Translations under genes and position numbers: made by a program
Shown here: positions 7,730-16,502 of the stretch, piece after piece
How positions within the stretch are numbered: position 1 is the stretch's first letter
Layout: every line of letters starts with the position of its first letter
NCBI RefSeq assembly: GCF_016860545.1
Contig: NZ_BNEB01000002.1
Span: forward strand, 1,550,001 to 1,614,000
Length of the DNA: 64,000 bases
Direction: 5' to 3'
Source of the DNA: Streptomyces asoensis
GTDB taxonomy: Bacteria > Actinomycetota > Actinomycetes > Streptomycetales > Streptomycetaceae
Notes under the pieces: generated by a model
The model's input: only the letters and a program-made list of their open reading frames with translations
What the model was told of the DNA's origin: nothing
Databases searched by the model: none

Positions 7730-9265
7730 ATGGCGGGCCGGGACGACGGGAAGCCCCACACGCACGCGACGGACGGCGCAGGACAGGACTGGGCGCGCGA
7801 ACTCCTCGGACAGCTGCGCCCCGCGGACGGCGACCCGCGCCGGGTCCTCGACTGGCTGGCGGAGACGCTCGACGCGACCGTCTCCCTGCGCGACGACACC
7901 GGCACCGTCCTCGCCGGTCCGCTCACCGGACTCGACGAGGAGCTGGTCGCCGCCGTCACCGGCGGCCGGCTCGCCTCCGCCGCCTGGGAGGGCGAGGGCC
8001 GGTTCGTGCGCCTGCTCAGGGTCGAACTCCCGCGCCCCGCCTCGGCGGGCGTGCTCGCCGTGACCCGGCGCCACCCGTTCGACCGGCGCGCCGCCGCCAT
8101 CGTCACGCACACCGCGGGCGTCGTCGAACTGCTCCTGCGGGCGCGGGAGACCGCGGCCACCGGACACCGGCTGACCCGCGCCACCGCCGACCTGCGCCTG
8201 GCCATCCTGCAACTGCTCATGGTCGAGGACACCGTCGCCGCCCGCCGCGTCGCCGCGGGCCTGTGGCCCGGCCTGCTCGACACCGACACCGCCTGCGTCT
8301 ACGTCGTGGAGACCACCCCCGAGGAACGCGACCGGATCGCGGCCGCCTGTCTGGAGGCCACCCACGACGAGGCCCTCGTGGTGCGCTGCCCCGCCATGGA
8401 CGGCCATGTCATCCTCGTCGTCCCCGGCGACGAGACGGGCCGTGAGCTGCGCGCCCTGTGCGGCCGTCATCCCGGGGCGTTCCTCGGCGGCAGCGCCCGC
8501 CAGAGCCTCGCCCGCACCGCCACCGCCTACGGACAGGCGGTCAGCGCCCTCGCCGTCGCCCGCTTCCGCCCCGACGAGGCGGCCGTCTACGCCGAACGCA
8601 CCCATCCCGAACGCCTCATGGACCCCGAAGTCCTGCACACCTGGACGACCCGCCTGCTGCGGCCCCTCGACACCCTCCCGCACCACACCCGCGCCGAACT
8701 CCTCGCCACCACCCGGCTCGGCCTCGAGTTCACGGCCGTCAACGCGGCGAAGGTGCTCGGCGTCAGCCGCAACACCGTCCGCGCCCGCATGGAACGCGTC
8801 GAGAACCTCCTGCACGCCGACTTCTCCGACCTGACCGTCCGCGCCGTCGTCCATCTCGCGCTGCACGCCCAGGCCGGTGCCGCCGGGCCCCTCCCGGGGG
8901 CGGCGCCACGACCGGCGCGGCTCGGCGAGCTGCTCACCGGACCCGGCCTGCGCGCCTGGGCACGGGAACTGCTCGCCCGCCTCGACTCCGACGGACGGGA
9001 CCTGCGCGGTACGCTCCGCGCCTGGATCAGCGCCGGCGGCAACGCCGAACGCGCCGCCCAGCTCCTCGGCGTGCACGCGCAGACCGTCCGTGAACACGTC
9101 CGCAGCGCCGAACCCGTCCTCGAACGCCAGCTGCTCGCCGCGGGCAGCGACCTCTACGAAGTCGTCCTGGCCCATGTGGCGGCGGGCGACCTCGACCAGC
9201 CCGACCTGCACGGACCCGCCCCGCGGACGGAATCGGGCCATCCGGACCCACCTGTGCACGGGTGA
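7730..9265 (+). CDS. PucR/CdaR-type transcriptional regulator with two C-terminal HTH units
   Basis: A 511-residue protein. The first 160 residues look like a GAF-type sensor region (RVLDWLAETLDATVSLRDDTGTVLAGP). A middle GGDEF-like domain typical of PucR proteins follows. An HTH_30 unit sits at about 350-375 (LEFTAVNAAKVLGVSRNTVRARMERVENLL). After a Gly/Pro linker, a second HTH of the same kind is present at about 440-475 (GGNAERAAQLLGVHAQTVREHVRSAEPVL). Most family members have one such unit. The target is unknown; the gene converges on the P450 at 9383. Family assignment is firm, function is not. Confidence 0.85.
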   Translation: MAGRDDGKPHTHATDGAGQDWARELLGQLRPADGDPRRVLDWLAETLDATVSLRDDTGTVLAGPLTGLDEELVAAVTGGRLASAAWEGEGRFVRLLRVELPRPASAGVLAVTRRHPFDRRAAAIVTHTAGVVELLLRARETAATGHRLTRATADLRLAILQLLMVEDTVAARRVAAGLWPGLLDTDTACVYVVETTPEERDRIAAACLEATHDEALVVRCPAMDGHVILVVPGDETGRELRALCGRHPGAFLGGSARQSLARTATAYGQAVSALAVARFRPDEAAVYAERTHPERLMDPEVLHTWTTRLLRPLDTLPHHTRAELLATTRLGLEFTAVNAAKVLGVSRNTVRARMERVENLLHADFSDLTVRAVVHLALHAQAGAAGPLPGAAPRPARLGELLTGPGLRAWARELLARLDSDGRDLRGTLRAWISAGGNAERAAQLLGVHAQTVREHVRSAEPVLERQLLAAGSDLYEVVLAHVAAGDLDQPDLHGPAPRTESGHPDPPVHG

Positions 9266-9382
9266 GTGTCCCGGCGCCCCGAGCGGGCATCGACACGATT
9301 CCCAAGCCGTGCGCCCGGGACGTACGTTCGACGGGCCGCGGGGGGTCGACCGGAACGGGGGACCGGTCGCACCCCCGCGTGC

Positions 9383-10606
9383 TCAGTCCCGCAGCCGGAC
9401 CGGGATCTCCTGCCAGCCGCTCGCGATGAACGAGGGCACCTGACGCAGCTCCCCGGCCCCGCCGTCCAGCCGGATCCCCGGGAAGCGGTCGAACAGCGCG
9501 GGCAGCGCCGTGAGCGCCTCCATCCGGGCCAGCGGGGCCCCGATGCACCGGTGCACACCGATACCGAACGCCAGGTGGTCGTCCGCCGCGCGCGCCGCGT
9601 CGAACACGTCCGCGTCCGCCCCGTAGTGCGCCGGGTCCGCGTTGGCCGCCGCGTACGTCGTGATGACGGCGTCCCCGGCCGCGATCGTGACGTCGCCGAC
9701 CGTGATGTCCTCCACGGCGAACCGCAGCGGCAGCGTGGCGATCGGCGGGTGCACGCGCAGCGTCTCGTCGACGACCGCGTCCCAGCCGATCTCGCCCCGC
9801 CGCACCGCCGCCAGCTGCTCGGGCCTGCGCAGCAGCGCCACCGCCGCGTTCCCGATGAGGTTCACGGTGGTCTCGAAACCGGCGCCGATCACCAGCAGCA
9901 GCGTGTACAGCAGTTCCTCACCGCTGAGCCGGTCGCCCTCCTCGTCGCGCACCCGGATCAGTTCGGTCGTCATGTCGTCGCCGGGGTGCTCGCTCTTGTA
10001 CGCGATGAGCCCGCCGAGCACCGAGCCGATCTGCTCCTGCACGAACGCGGCGTGCTCCGGGGACGGGTCGGTGGTGTCCATGATGGCCGCGACGAGGCGG
10101 ACGTGCGCCTCCCGCATCTCCTCCGGCACGCCGAACAGTTCGCAGACGATCCGCATCGGCAGCGGGTGGGCGAAGGAGGCCTTGAGGTCGGCCGTGTCGC
10201 CGCCCTTCTCCAGCACGTCCAGCAGTTCCGCGGTGATCGCCTCCACCCGCGTGCGCATCGTCTCGGTGCGCCGGTGGGTGAAGCTCGGCGCCACCAGCTT
10301 GCGCAGCCGCGCGTGGTCCGTGCCGTAGGTGGAGAGCATGTTGATCACGCCCACCCAGCCCAGGATCCAGCCCCAGGAAGGGCGTTCGCCGACCTCGGGC
10401 CACTGCCGCCAGTGCTGCCGCGGGTCCTTGCTGACCCGTGGGTCCAGGATCAGCGCCTTGAGTGCCTCGTACCCGGTGGGGGCCCAGGCCGGGATGCCGC
10501 CGGGCAGCTCCACGGGCACGATCGGGCCCAGGGCGCGCAGCCGGGCGCTCTCGGCGTGCACATCGGCGCCGAACGGGTCGAGGACGATGCGGTCGGTCAC
10601 GGTCAC
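9383..10606 (-). CDS. Cytochrome P450 of conservon (canonical, CYP154-like)
   Basis: A 407-residue soluble P450, last gene of the conservon transcript. All signatures are intact: I-helix GAGFETT (241-247), K-helix ETLR (E281, R284), and heme loop [15 protein letters not shown] with ligand C354. It should be a competent monooxygenase if given ferredoxin partners. The GTG start at 10606 overlaps the stop of the upstream P450 (GTGA), with AGGAG seven bases before. From memory, streptomycetes often pair a CYP154 with a CYP157 beside a conservon; the subfamily name is my inference. Confidence 0.92.
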   Translation of the reverse strand: MTVTDRIVLDPFGADVHAESARLRALGPIVPVELPGGIPAWAPTGYEALKALILDPRVSKDPRQHWRQWPEVGERPSWGWILGWVGVINMLSTYGTDHARLRKLVAPSFTHRRTETMRTRVEAITAELLDVLEKGGDTADLKASFAHPLPMRIVCELFGVPEEMREAHVRLVAAIMDTTDPSPEHAAFVQEQIGSVLGGLIAYKSEHPGDDMTTELIRVRDEEGDRLSGEELLYTLLLVIGAGFETTVNLIGNAAVALLRRPEQLAAVRRGEIGWDAVVDETLRVHPPIATLPLRFAVEDITVGDVTIAAGDAVITTYAAANADPAHYGADADVFDAARAADDHLAFGIGVHRCIGAPLARMEALTALPALFDRFPGIRLDGGAGELRQVPSFIASGWQEIPVRLRD

Positions 10607-11847
10607 GGACGGACTCCTGAGGATTCGGAAGCGGGGGAGCGGGGGCTGAAACGGACCGGCAGCGCCGTCAAGGACCGGTGGAACGGACCCGGCCGCCAGG
10701 TCAGCCGGTCGCGGGGCACGACGGGTTCGAGGTCGGGCAGCCACTGGGTGAGCCGCTCGATCGCCTCGGTGACGAGCAGCAGCGTGTGCTGCTTCACCGG
10801 ACAGGCGTGCGCCCCCGCGCCCCACGACAGGTGCGAGGCGTCGTTGGGATGGCGGCCGCCGGTCGCCTCCCGCTCGGCGAGGATGCCGAGGGCCCCGTAC
10901 GACACCACCACCGGCACCGCCTCGCGCAGCCACACCCCGTGGAAGGCCACCGGTCTGCGGACGTAGTAGATGCCGTAGTTCGCCAGCGGTGTCTCGTGGT
11001 GCAGCACCTCCACCACCGCGTCCATGACGGGCCGGGCGCCGTCGGTGAGGGTCGAGTAGTACAGCGGGTTGCCCAGGATCCGCGACAGGGTGTTGGAGAG
11101 CAGGTTCGCGGTCGGCCCGTACCCGGCGCCCAGGGTGAGGAACACCTGCCAGGTCACCTCCTCCCGGGTCAGCCCGGCGGGATGGTCCAGCAGCCGGCTC
11201 GTCAGGTCGTCGCCCCGCCGCTCGGTCTTGGCCGCGATGAGGTCCAGCACGTACTGGGCGTACTCCGCCTCTCCCGCGGCCGCCCGGTCGCCGCCCTCCA
11301 TCATCTTGCCCACGCCGGAGTGCAGCCGGTCGCCCTGGCTCTCCGGCAGACCGAACAGGTCGTTGAGCACCAGCGCCATCAGCGGCTCGGCGAAGTCGCC
11401 GACCAGGTCGGCCTCGCCCCGCGGCCCGATCCGGCCCACCAGCAGCCGCACCGCCCGGTGCACCCGGCCCCGCAGGTCGTGCGGTTCCACCAGGTCGAAC
11501 ACGTCGATGAGCGTGGTCCGGTAGCGCAGGTGCGCGGCCCCGTCGGCGAACAGGGCGTTGGGCCGCCACCGCATCATGCCGAGCACCGGGGAGTCCGCGG
11601 GGACGGTCGACTCCCACGCGCGCGGGTCGTGCGAGAACGTCTCCTCGTCGTGCAGCAGGTCCAGCGCGGCCCGCCGGTCCGTGACCACGTACGCCGGCAC
11701 CCCGGGCGCCAGCTCGGCCCACCCGACGGCGCCCTGCGCGCGCAGCGCCCGGTAGCGGCCGTACGGATCGGCGGCGAAGCCCTCGTCCCACAGCCGCACC
11801 GGGACGGAGCGGGCGAAGTCGTGCCGGTCCGGGGGATGGATGGTCAC
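10603..11847 (-). CDS. Atypical cytochrome P450 lacking the ExxR motif (CYP157-like), conservon-linked
   Basis: A 414-residue P450-fold protein. The heme-loop cysteine is kept (C349 in [13 protein letters not shown]), but the usual CxG is CPV. The K-helix reads E280-V-L-H283, so the otherwise near-invariant Arg of ExxR is His. The I-helix reads GAGYGPT (240-246), so the acid residue before the conserved Thr is also gone. I recall that CYP157 proteins of streptomycetes lack ExxR and sit next to CYP154 genes, which fits. GTG start overlapping the cvnD stop (GTGA) and stop overlapping the next P450 start imply coupled translation. It may have a structural or sensing role, or depart from normal P450 chemistry. 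Confidence 0.88.
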   Translation of the reverse strand: MTIHPPDRHDFARSVPVRLWDEGFAADPYGRYRALRAQGAVGWAELAPGVPAYVVTDRRAALDLLHDEETFSHDPRAWESTVPADSPVLGMMRWRPNALFADGAAHLRYRTTLIDVFDLVEPHDLRGRVHRAVRLLVGRIGPRGEADLVGDFAEPLMALVLNDLFGLPESQGDRLHSGVGKMMEGGDRAAAGEAEYAQYVLDLIAAKTERRGDDLTSRLLDHPAGLTREEVTWQVFLTLGAGYGPTANLLSNTLSRILGNPLYYSTLTDGARPVMDAVVEVLHHETPLANYGIYYVRRPVAFHGVWLREAVPVVVSYGALGILAEREATGGRHPNDASHLSWGAGAHACPVKQHTLLLVTEAIERLTQWLPDLEPVVPRDRLTWRPGPFHRSLTALPVRFSPRSPASESSGVRP

Positions 11848-12470
11848 CGGGCCTCCATGGTGTCGTGTCCGATCAGATGGTCGACGAGCGCGAGCAGCGC
11901 GTCGACCGAGGAGTCGGGGTCCCGCGCGTCGCACGTCACCATCGGCGTCCCGGGCTCCAGGTCCAGCGCCCGCCGCAACCGCTCCTCACCGTGGTGCCGG
12001 GGCGCGTCGGGAAAGGCGTTGAAGGCCACCGCGTACGGCAGTCCGCTCTCCTCGACCAGCCCCAGCACATCGAACGACGCGTCGAGCCGGCGGCTGTCGA
12101 CGAGCACCAGCGCGCCCAGCGCGCCGTACGCGATGTCGTCCCACAGCGCGCGGAAGCGCTCCTGGCCGGGCGTGCCGAACAGATACAGCACGACGTTCCC
12201 CGGCAGGCTGATCCGGCCGAAGTCGATGGCGACGGTCGTCGTCGACTTCTCCCGCACCCCGGCCAGATCGTCGACCTCGGCCGAGGCCTCGGACAGGTGT
12301 TCCTCGGTGTGCAGGGGGCGGATCTCCGACACCGAGTCGATCAGGGTCGTCTTGCCCACCCCGAACGGCCCCGCGACCAGGATCTTCACCAGGTCGCGTG
12401 CGGTGTCGGGCCGGTGCACGGCGCCGGGCGCGCCGGCGTCAGGTGCGGTGTTTGAGGGCGCGGAGGCCAT
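11844..12470 (-). CDS. cvnD: Conservon GTPase CvnD
   Basis: A 208-residue Ras-like small GTPase of the streptomycete conservon type. P-loop GPFGVGKTT (about 34-42), a switch I region with [11 protein letters not shown], switch [10 protein letters not shown] (DxxG replaced by GTPG), and VAFNAF where Ras has NKxD. It starts inside cvnC (32-base overlap) and its TGA overlaps the next P450 start. In conservons CvnD is thought to bind the CvnB roadblock protein, with CvnA as the receptor-like partner, giving a bacterial analogue of G-protein signalling; that role is known of the family, not shown here. Confidence 0.93.
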   Translation of the reverse strand: MASAPSNTAPDAGAPGAVHRPDTARDLVKILVAGPFGVGKTTLIDSVSEIRPLHTEEHLSEASAEVDDLAGVREKSTTTVAIDFGRISLPGNVVLYLFGTPGQERFRALWDDIAYGALGALVLVDSRRLDASFDVLGLVEESGLPYAVAFNAFPDAPRHHGEERLRRALDLEPGTPMVTCDARDPDSSVDALLALVDHLIGHDTMEAR

Positions 12471-12804
12471 CGGCCACTCTCTTCAGCAGGTCGGGGTCGA
12501 ACCGTTCGGCGGGCGGGATCGGCGCGCGGGCGAGGACCAGGTCCCGGTCGACGAGATCGGCGGCCAGCACCCGCACCGCGGAGACCGGCAGCCTGAGCAG
12601 CGCGGCCGCCTCCACCACCGCGAGCGAGCCGTCCTCCAGGGTGTCGAGCAGGGCGAGTTCGGCGGCGGGCAGGCCGGCCGGCAGCGGCTCGCCGCTGCGG
12701 ACGAGCACCGACAGCCGTTCCAGGTGGGACCGGCTGGGGCGGGCCACACCGCCGGTCGACAGATAGGCGGGGACGAGCGGCCGTCCGGCCGGGCGCGGGG
12801 TCAT
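12439..12804 (-). CDS. cvnC: Conservon DUF742 protein CvnC
   Basis: A 121-residue protein with the DUF742 layout: RPLVPAYLSTGG near the N-terminus, then a winged-helix-like region (LVRSGEPLPAGLPAAELALLDTLEDGSLAVVEAAALLRLPVSAVRVLAADLVDRDLVLARAP). The ATG overlaps the cvnB TGA as ATGA, and the C-terminus overlaps cvnD. Always found between cvnB and cvnD in conservons. DNA binding is suggested by fold in the literature but not evident here. Confidence 0.93.
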   Translation of the reverse strand: MTPRPAGRPLVPAYLSTGGVARPSRSHLERLSVLVRSGEPLPAGLPAAELALLDTLEDGSLAVVEAAALLRLPVSAVRVLAADLVDRDLVLARAPIPPAERFDPDLLKRVADGLRALKHRT

Positions 12805-13223
12805 TCCGGCGCGGTGTCGTCGGCTCCTCGGGACGCGGCCGCCATGGCCTTCTCGCCCAGTCGCGCCACCTGGGAGTGCACCCGGTGCGCCAGCAGGTCC
12901 AGCCGCGTCTCACCGCTGCCGTACGCGGCCACGCAGGTGCCGTGGTCGGTCGGCACGATCAGGACGTAGCCGAGGTCGGACTCGATGACGATCTGGCGTA
13001 CGTCGGCCCGCTCCCGGTCGGCGAACGCGGCGGCGGCCGTCCGGCAGGCCCCCTGCACGGTGCTGGTGATGGCGGCCACCCGTTCGGCCGACGGCTGGGA
13101 CAGGGCGTCGGTGTAGCCCGTCACGAGTCCGTCCCGGGTCAGCATGACGGCGGCCAGCACGTGCGGCACCTGCAGGATCGGTTCCAGCACCCATGCCGTG
13201 TCGCCCGTGTTGCGGCTGGTCAT
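12801..13223 (-). CDS. cvnB: Conservon roadblock/LC7 protein CvnB
   Basis: A 140-residue roadblock/LC7 (MglB-like) protein. WVLEPILQVPHVLAAVMLTRDGLVTGYTDALSQPSAERVAAI is the characteristic beta-hairpin and helix of CvnB, followed by the second beta-sheet segment YVLIVPTDHGTCVAAYGSG. Roadblock proteins act on partner GTPases, here presumably CvnD. ATGA overlap with cvnA upstream and cvnC downstream. A second, solitary roadblock gene is at 16503-16877. Confidence 0.94.
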   Translation of the reverse strand: MTSRNTGDTAWVLEPILQVPHVLAAVMLTRDGLVTGYTDALSQPSAERVAAITSTVQGACRTAAAAFADRERADVRQIVIESDLGYVLIVPTDHGTCVAAYGSGETRLDLLAHRVHSQVARLGEKAMAAASRGADDTAPE

Positions 13224-14842
13224 CTGGCCGCTCCCCCTTCGTCGTCGGTGTCGTTGCGGTGGCCGGTGTGGTCGGTGTTCCCGGCCCGGTCGGCCCGGCC
13301 GGAGTCCCCGGCGGGGTGAGTCGGTCCGCTGTGCGCGGTCCCGTGGGCGCCGTCCGCCGCACCGGCGGGTTCCGTTCCGTCGGTGCGGTCGGTGCGGTCG
13401 GTGCGGTCGGTGCCGTCGGACGGGCCGGTGGGGCCTTCCGGGGCGATGAGGGCGTCCGGGGCGGTGCGCGCGGCCGGGACGGTCGCGCGGCCGTCGGCGG
13501 CGGCGCTCGCCGCGGCGCGGGCCGCCGCCGTGCCGGATTGCAGCGCGCCGAGCGCGGCCGCCGCCTGCTCAGGGCTGCGCCCCGGACCCTCCGCGGCGAG
13601 CGGACCGGGTGCGGGTGCCGGCGCGGGCGGGGCGGCCCTGCCGCGGCGGCGGCGCTGCGGCAGGCCGTCGGTCTCCGGCGACTCCTGGTGCCCGGGGGCC
13701 GCCTCGGGGGCGCCGGCCTCCGTCCCGTAGGCGTGGGAGGGGACGGGGGAAGGGCGTTCGCCGTCCGTGCGGCGGGTGGTGCGCGGCGCGCTCGCGGCCG
13801 GCGGGCGGTCCGCCGGGTCCAGGCGGCTGAGCAGATGGCTGTCGACCCGCAGCACCGCGCGCACCCCGCCGTAGGGGGATGCCGAGGACACGTCCACGCT
13901 CAGGTCGAACTGCCGGGTGAGCCGGCCGACGGCGGCCAGCCCCATGCGCGGCGGATCGCCGAGGTCGGTCAGCAGGATGAGGTCGTCCCCCGCCACCAGC
14001 CGCTGCGCCCGGTCGCGTTCGTCGCGCGTCATGCCGAGGCCGGCGTCGTCGACGGTGACGCACACGCCGTGGTGGACGTGTTCCAGGCTCACCACGACGT
14101 CGGTGTCCGGCGCGGAGTGCCTGAGGGCGTTGTCGAGCAGTTCGGCGACGATGATGGCCACCGGCTCGACGGCGTGCGAGACGAGGGCGGTGCCGGTCTC
14201 CAGGTGATTGTGGACCCGAACCCGGTGGTACCCCGCGAGCCGGGCCTGACCGCCGGTCACCGCGTCCACCAGGTGGGACTCCTCGCGCGCCAGTCCGACC
14301 CAGGCCCCGCACACCACGGCGGTGACCTGCGCGCGGCGCAGGGACTGCTCGTTCTCGTGGTCGAGCCGGAACAGGGTCTGCGCCAGCTCGGGGTCGTCGT
14401 AGCGCTGCTGGAGTCCGCGCAGGGCGTCCTGGAGCCGGTAGAGGGCCGCCTGGATCTCCCTGGTCGCGCCCCGCATGCCGGCCTGTGCGGCGGCGTCGAC
14501 CCGGGTGCGCTGGGCCGCCACCTCGGACTGGAGGGCCAGCACCACGTTCTCCAGCGCGGTGCCCAGGGAGGTGCCGGCGGTCAGCGGCTGGAGCGGGCCC
14601 GGTTCGGGCAGGTGCGGATGGGCCACCTGGCGGGCCGCGGCGGGCACGCGCCGGTCGGCCAGGTGTTCGACCTCCGCCGTGAACGCCCGTATGGATCCGT
14701 CGAGTTGGGTGCGCAGCGCGGCTGTCTCGGCCCGCTGGCGGGTCAGTTGCCGCCGCAGCCGCAGCAGACTGCCGCCTAGGGCGAGCGCGGACAGGGTGCC
14801 GGCGGCCAGTCCGCCGGCCACGAGGTCCGGTAATTCCATCAT
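13220..14842 (-). CDS. cvnA: Conservon sensor ATPase CvnA (histidine-kinase-like)
   Basis: A 540-residue protein from the ATG at 14842. A single N-terminal membrane helix (LVAGGLAAGTLSALALGGSLL) is followed by a long helical segment, then an HATPase_c domain with N-box ELLDNALRHS, G1 DDAGLGM and G2 MGLAAVGRL. No phospho-acceptor His motif of a normal sensor kinase is obvious. After the ATPase there is a roughly 190-residue Pro/Ala/Thr/Asp-rich tail of low complexity. First gene of the cvnABCD-P450-P450 unit. A frame extension to an ATG at 14959 lacks a ribosome site, and the tandem ATGs at 14842 and 14839 are equally possible starts. Confidence 0.92.
   Translation of the reverse strand: MMELPDLVAGGLAAGTLSALALGGSLLRLRRQLTRQRAETAALRTQLDGSIRAFTAEVEHLADRRVPAAARQVAHPHLPEPGPLQPLTAGTSLGTALENVVLALQSEVAAQRTRVDAAAQAGMRGATREIQAALYRLQDALRGLQQRYDDPELAQTLFRLDHENEQSLRRAQVTAVVCGAWVGLAREESHLVDAVTGGQARLAGYHRVRVHNHLETGTALVSHAVEPVAIIVAELLDNALRHSAPDTDVVVSLEHVHHGVCVTVDDAGLGMTRDERDRAQRLVAGDDLILLTDLGDPPRMGLAAVGRLTRQFDLSVDVSSASPYGGVRAVLRVDSHLLSRLDPADRPPAASAPRTTRRTDGERPSPVPSHAYGTEAGAPEAAPGHQESPETDGLPQRRRRGRAAPPAPAPAPGPLAAEGPGRSPEQAAAALGALQSGTAAARAAASAAADGRATVPAARTAPDALIAPEGPTGPSDGTDRTDRTDRTDGTEPAGAADGAHGTAHSGPTHPAGDSGRADRAGNTDHTGHRNDTDDEGGAAR
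13382..13417. repeat. 9-bp tandem repeat in the cvnA tail
   Basis: Four copies of GGTGCGGTC (the last GGTGCCGTC), in frame with cvnA and read on the minus strand as repeated Thr-Asp-Arg/Gly. Probably a length-variable part of the disordered tail. Confidence 0.8.
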
Positions 14843-15046
14843 CGATTCGGTTCCAGGGAGGTTCGGGCGTCGTCTCTGAACTCGGAGCAGGGGTGGATCC
14901 GGCCTGTCGCGACCGGGTACTCGCTGCACAGTACACACCGTCATCGATCGATCCCGCACGGTTGAGCGATACTTGCCTCTCGTAGTGACCGGTATCTGTT
15001 CGCTTCTGTGCCGACTGTCTGAATTGCCGTACGCGGTAAGCGAGTT

Positions 15047-15514
15047 CTATCGGCAGCCCAGCGGGGTCAGGACCGCCAGCGTGCCGTTGGCCTGGCGCAG
15101 GGCGAGCTCCAGGGTGACGGGCGCGTGCAGTGCGCCGGTGCCGTCCGGGGGGACCAGCCACTCCAGGAACCGCGCCGCCCGGTACGGCGGCGGCACCGCC
15201 ACCCATGAGCCCCGGCCGGCACTGCGCAGCCCCGCGCCGATCCACCGGCTGCCGGGATCCGGCGGGAGGAAGAATCCGACCCGGTGGGCGGCGGTGTCCA
15301 CGAGGGTGGGTCCGGGGAAGGGGCGCGGCGCCTGCCACAGCAGGTCGAGGGCGAGCATGCCCAGCCGGTCGGGCACGCTGAGCACGTCCCAGTAGCGGCC
15401 CGCCTCCAGCAGGACGATCCCGTCGCCCTGGTCCCACTCCCGCTTGCACAGCCGCGGGTCCGTCGCGGCGGCGGCGAGCCATTCCACGCCGCGCGTCCAC
15501 ATCGCATCGCTCAT
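15047..15514 (-). CDS. Conserved hypothetical protein upstream of the conservon
   Basis: A 155-residue soluble protein with no motif I can name: WLAAAATDPRLCKREWDQGDGIVLLEAGRYWDVLSVPDRLGMLALDLLW, then VGFFLPPDPGSRWIGAGLR and PPPYRAARFLEWLVPPDGTGALHAP. The PPPYRAARFLEWLVPPDG style recalls small actinomycete proteins annotated as primase/polymerase N-terminal-like, but that is a faint memory and I do not claim it. The ATG at 15514 has GGAG five bases upstream. It is read in the same direction as cvnA, 204 bases ahead of it. Confidence 0.72.
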   Translation of the reverse strand: MSDAMWTRGVEWLAAAATDPRLCKREWDQGDGIVLLEAGRYWDVLSVPDRLGMLALDLLWQAPRPFPGPTLVDTAAHRVGFFLPPDPGSRWIGAGLRSAGRGSWVAVPPPYRAARFLEWLVPPDGTGALHAPVTLELALRQANGTLAVLTPLGCR

Positions 15515-15683
15515 GTCGGCTCCGAGTGACGTCCGCCCCCGGCCGCATGCCGATCGGGCATATGCATGCTGGTGGATATTTCTACGTGGCGGAAGGGGTG
15601 GCGGACCGTGGCGTTCAGGTGTGTTTCGTTCGAGTTCCGAGCCCCTGTTCGACACCGCCTCCCGCGGCGCCCTGCGGGTGGTC

Positions 15684-15921
15684 TCAGCGGCCGGTCGCCA
15701 GGTGCAGCTTGAGCAGGTCGACGCCGTGGTCGCCGCCGTCGGGTGTGCGGACGATCGTGTGGATGTGCTGCTGGGTCGGTGTGCCGCCGGGTCCGCCGGG
15801 AGCCGGCGGACCAGCCGGTCATGGCCGTGATCGCGGCGACGCCGCCCGCGAGCAGCGCCCTGTTCGTGAACCGGCGGCGGTCGCGTCCGGTCGCGGGAGT
15901 ACGTGGTCGGTGTCCATGCAT
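15684..15921 (-). pseudogene. Frameshifted small Tat-exported protein
   Basis: From the ATG at 15921 the frame gives MHGHRPRTPATGRDRRRFTN then [20 protein letters not shown], a good twin-arginine signal peptide. After that the same frame turns into Arg/His-rich nonsense. One base over, the frame reads [21 protein letters not shown] and [17 protein letters not shown], then TGA at 15684, but it has no start and an internal stop upstream. Joining the two needs a one-base shift near 15797-15803. Whole product about 78 residues, function unknown. It begins 11 bases after the ArsR stop, so the two would be co-transcribed. Sequencing error or true decay cannot be separated here. Confidence 0.45.
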
Positions 15922-15932
15922 GCGCCCACGGT

Positions 15933-16346
15933 TCAGGACGTACCTGAAGGAAACCCGAGGCCGCTCACCCCCGCCCCGTCACGGGGGCGCGGGGCCGCCC
16001 CCGGTACCGGAAGCGGCGGGTCGGCCTGGCGCAGTTCCGCCAGCAACTCGTTCTGTCCCGCCAGCAGTTCGGTGAGGATGCGGCGCGCGGCCCGCAGCAG
16101 TTCGGCCACGTCGCCGCCGGCGAGCGCGTAACTGACCGTCGAGCCCTCCCGGATCGACACCACGATCCCGGAGCGGCGCAGCACCGCCAGCTGCTGGGAC
16201 AGGCTGGACGGTTCGATCTCGATCTCGGCGAGCAGGTCCCGTACGGCGACGGGGCCGCCCTGGAGCAGTTCGAGGACCCTGATGCGGACCGGGTGCCCGA
16301 GCATGCGGAAGAACTCGGCCTTGGCCTGGTAGAGGGGAACCTGCAT
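15933..16346 (-). CDS. ArsR/SmtB-family transcriptional regulator
   Basis: A 137-residue winged-helix regulator. YQAKAEFFRMLGHPVRIRVLELLQGGPVAVRDLLAEIEIEPSSLSQQLAVLRRSGIVVSIREGSTVSYALAGGDVAELLRAARRIL is the complete HTH_5 domain with the recognition helix SSLSQQLAVLRR and wing EGSTVSYAL. There is no cysteine pair of a classical metal-site helix, so the signal is unclear. The C-terminal 25 residues are Pro/Gly-rich. The start at 16346 follows the family N-terminus. A 28-base dyad lies about 100 bases upstream. The frameshifted Tat-type gene follows immediately. Confidence 0.88.
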   Translation of the reverse strand: MQVPLYQAKAEFFRMLGHPVRIRVLELLQGGPVAVRDLLAEIEIEPSSLSQQLAVLRRSGIVVSIREGSTVSYALAGGDVAELLRAARRILTELLAGQNELLAELRQADPPLPVPGAAPRPRDGAGVSGLGFPSGTS

Positions 16347-16444
16347 GGTCGATCGCTCGCTCCCTGCCGCGTACGGTGCGTGCTGCGTCACGATCCTGGT
16401 GGCTGCGGGCCCCGCACACCCGTGTGATGCGCTGATCTGGATGT

Positions 16445-16472
16445 CTCGAGATGAAGAAATCTTCAATTCGAG
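16445..16472. promoter_or_regulatory. Candidate ArsR-type operator (13-2-13 dyad)
   Basis: An imperfect 28-base inverted repeat with arms of 13 matching at 11 positions around a central AA; the inner part TGAAGA-AA-TCTTCA is exact. ArsR/SmtB repressors typically bind 12-2-12 dyads of this kind. It lies between the roadblock gene and arsR in an AT-richer patch. Assignment to this ArsR is inference. Confidence 0.6.
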
Positions 16473-16502
16473 GGCGTGCGAAGCCCCGCGCCGTCAGGTC
16501 CG

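Noticed and set aside
11844..14842. Idea that cvnA is an ordinary two-component kinase
   Set aside because: No phospho-acceptor His box or response regulator, and gene order is that of a conservon.
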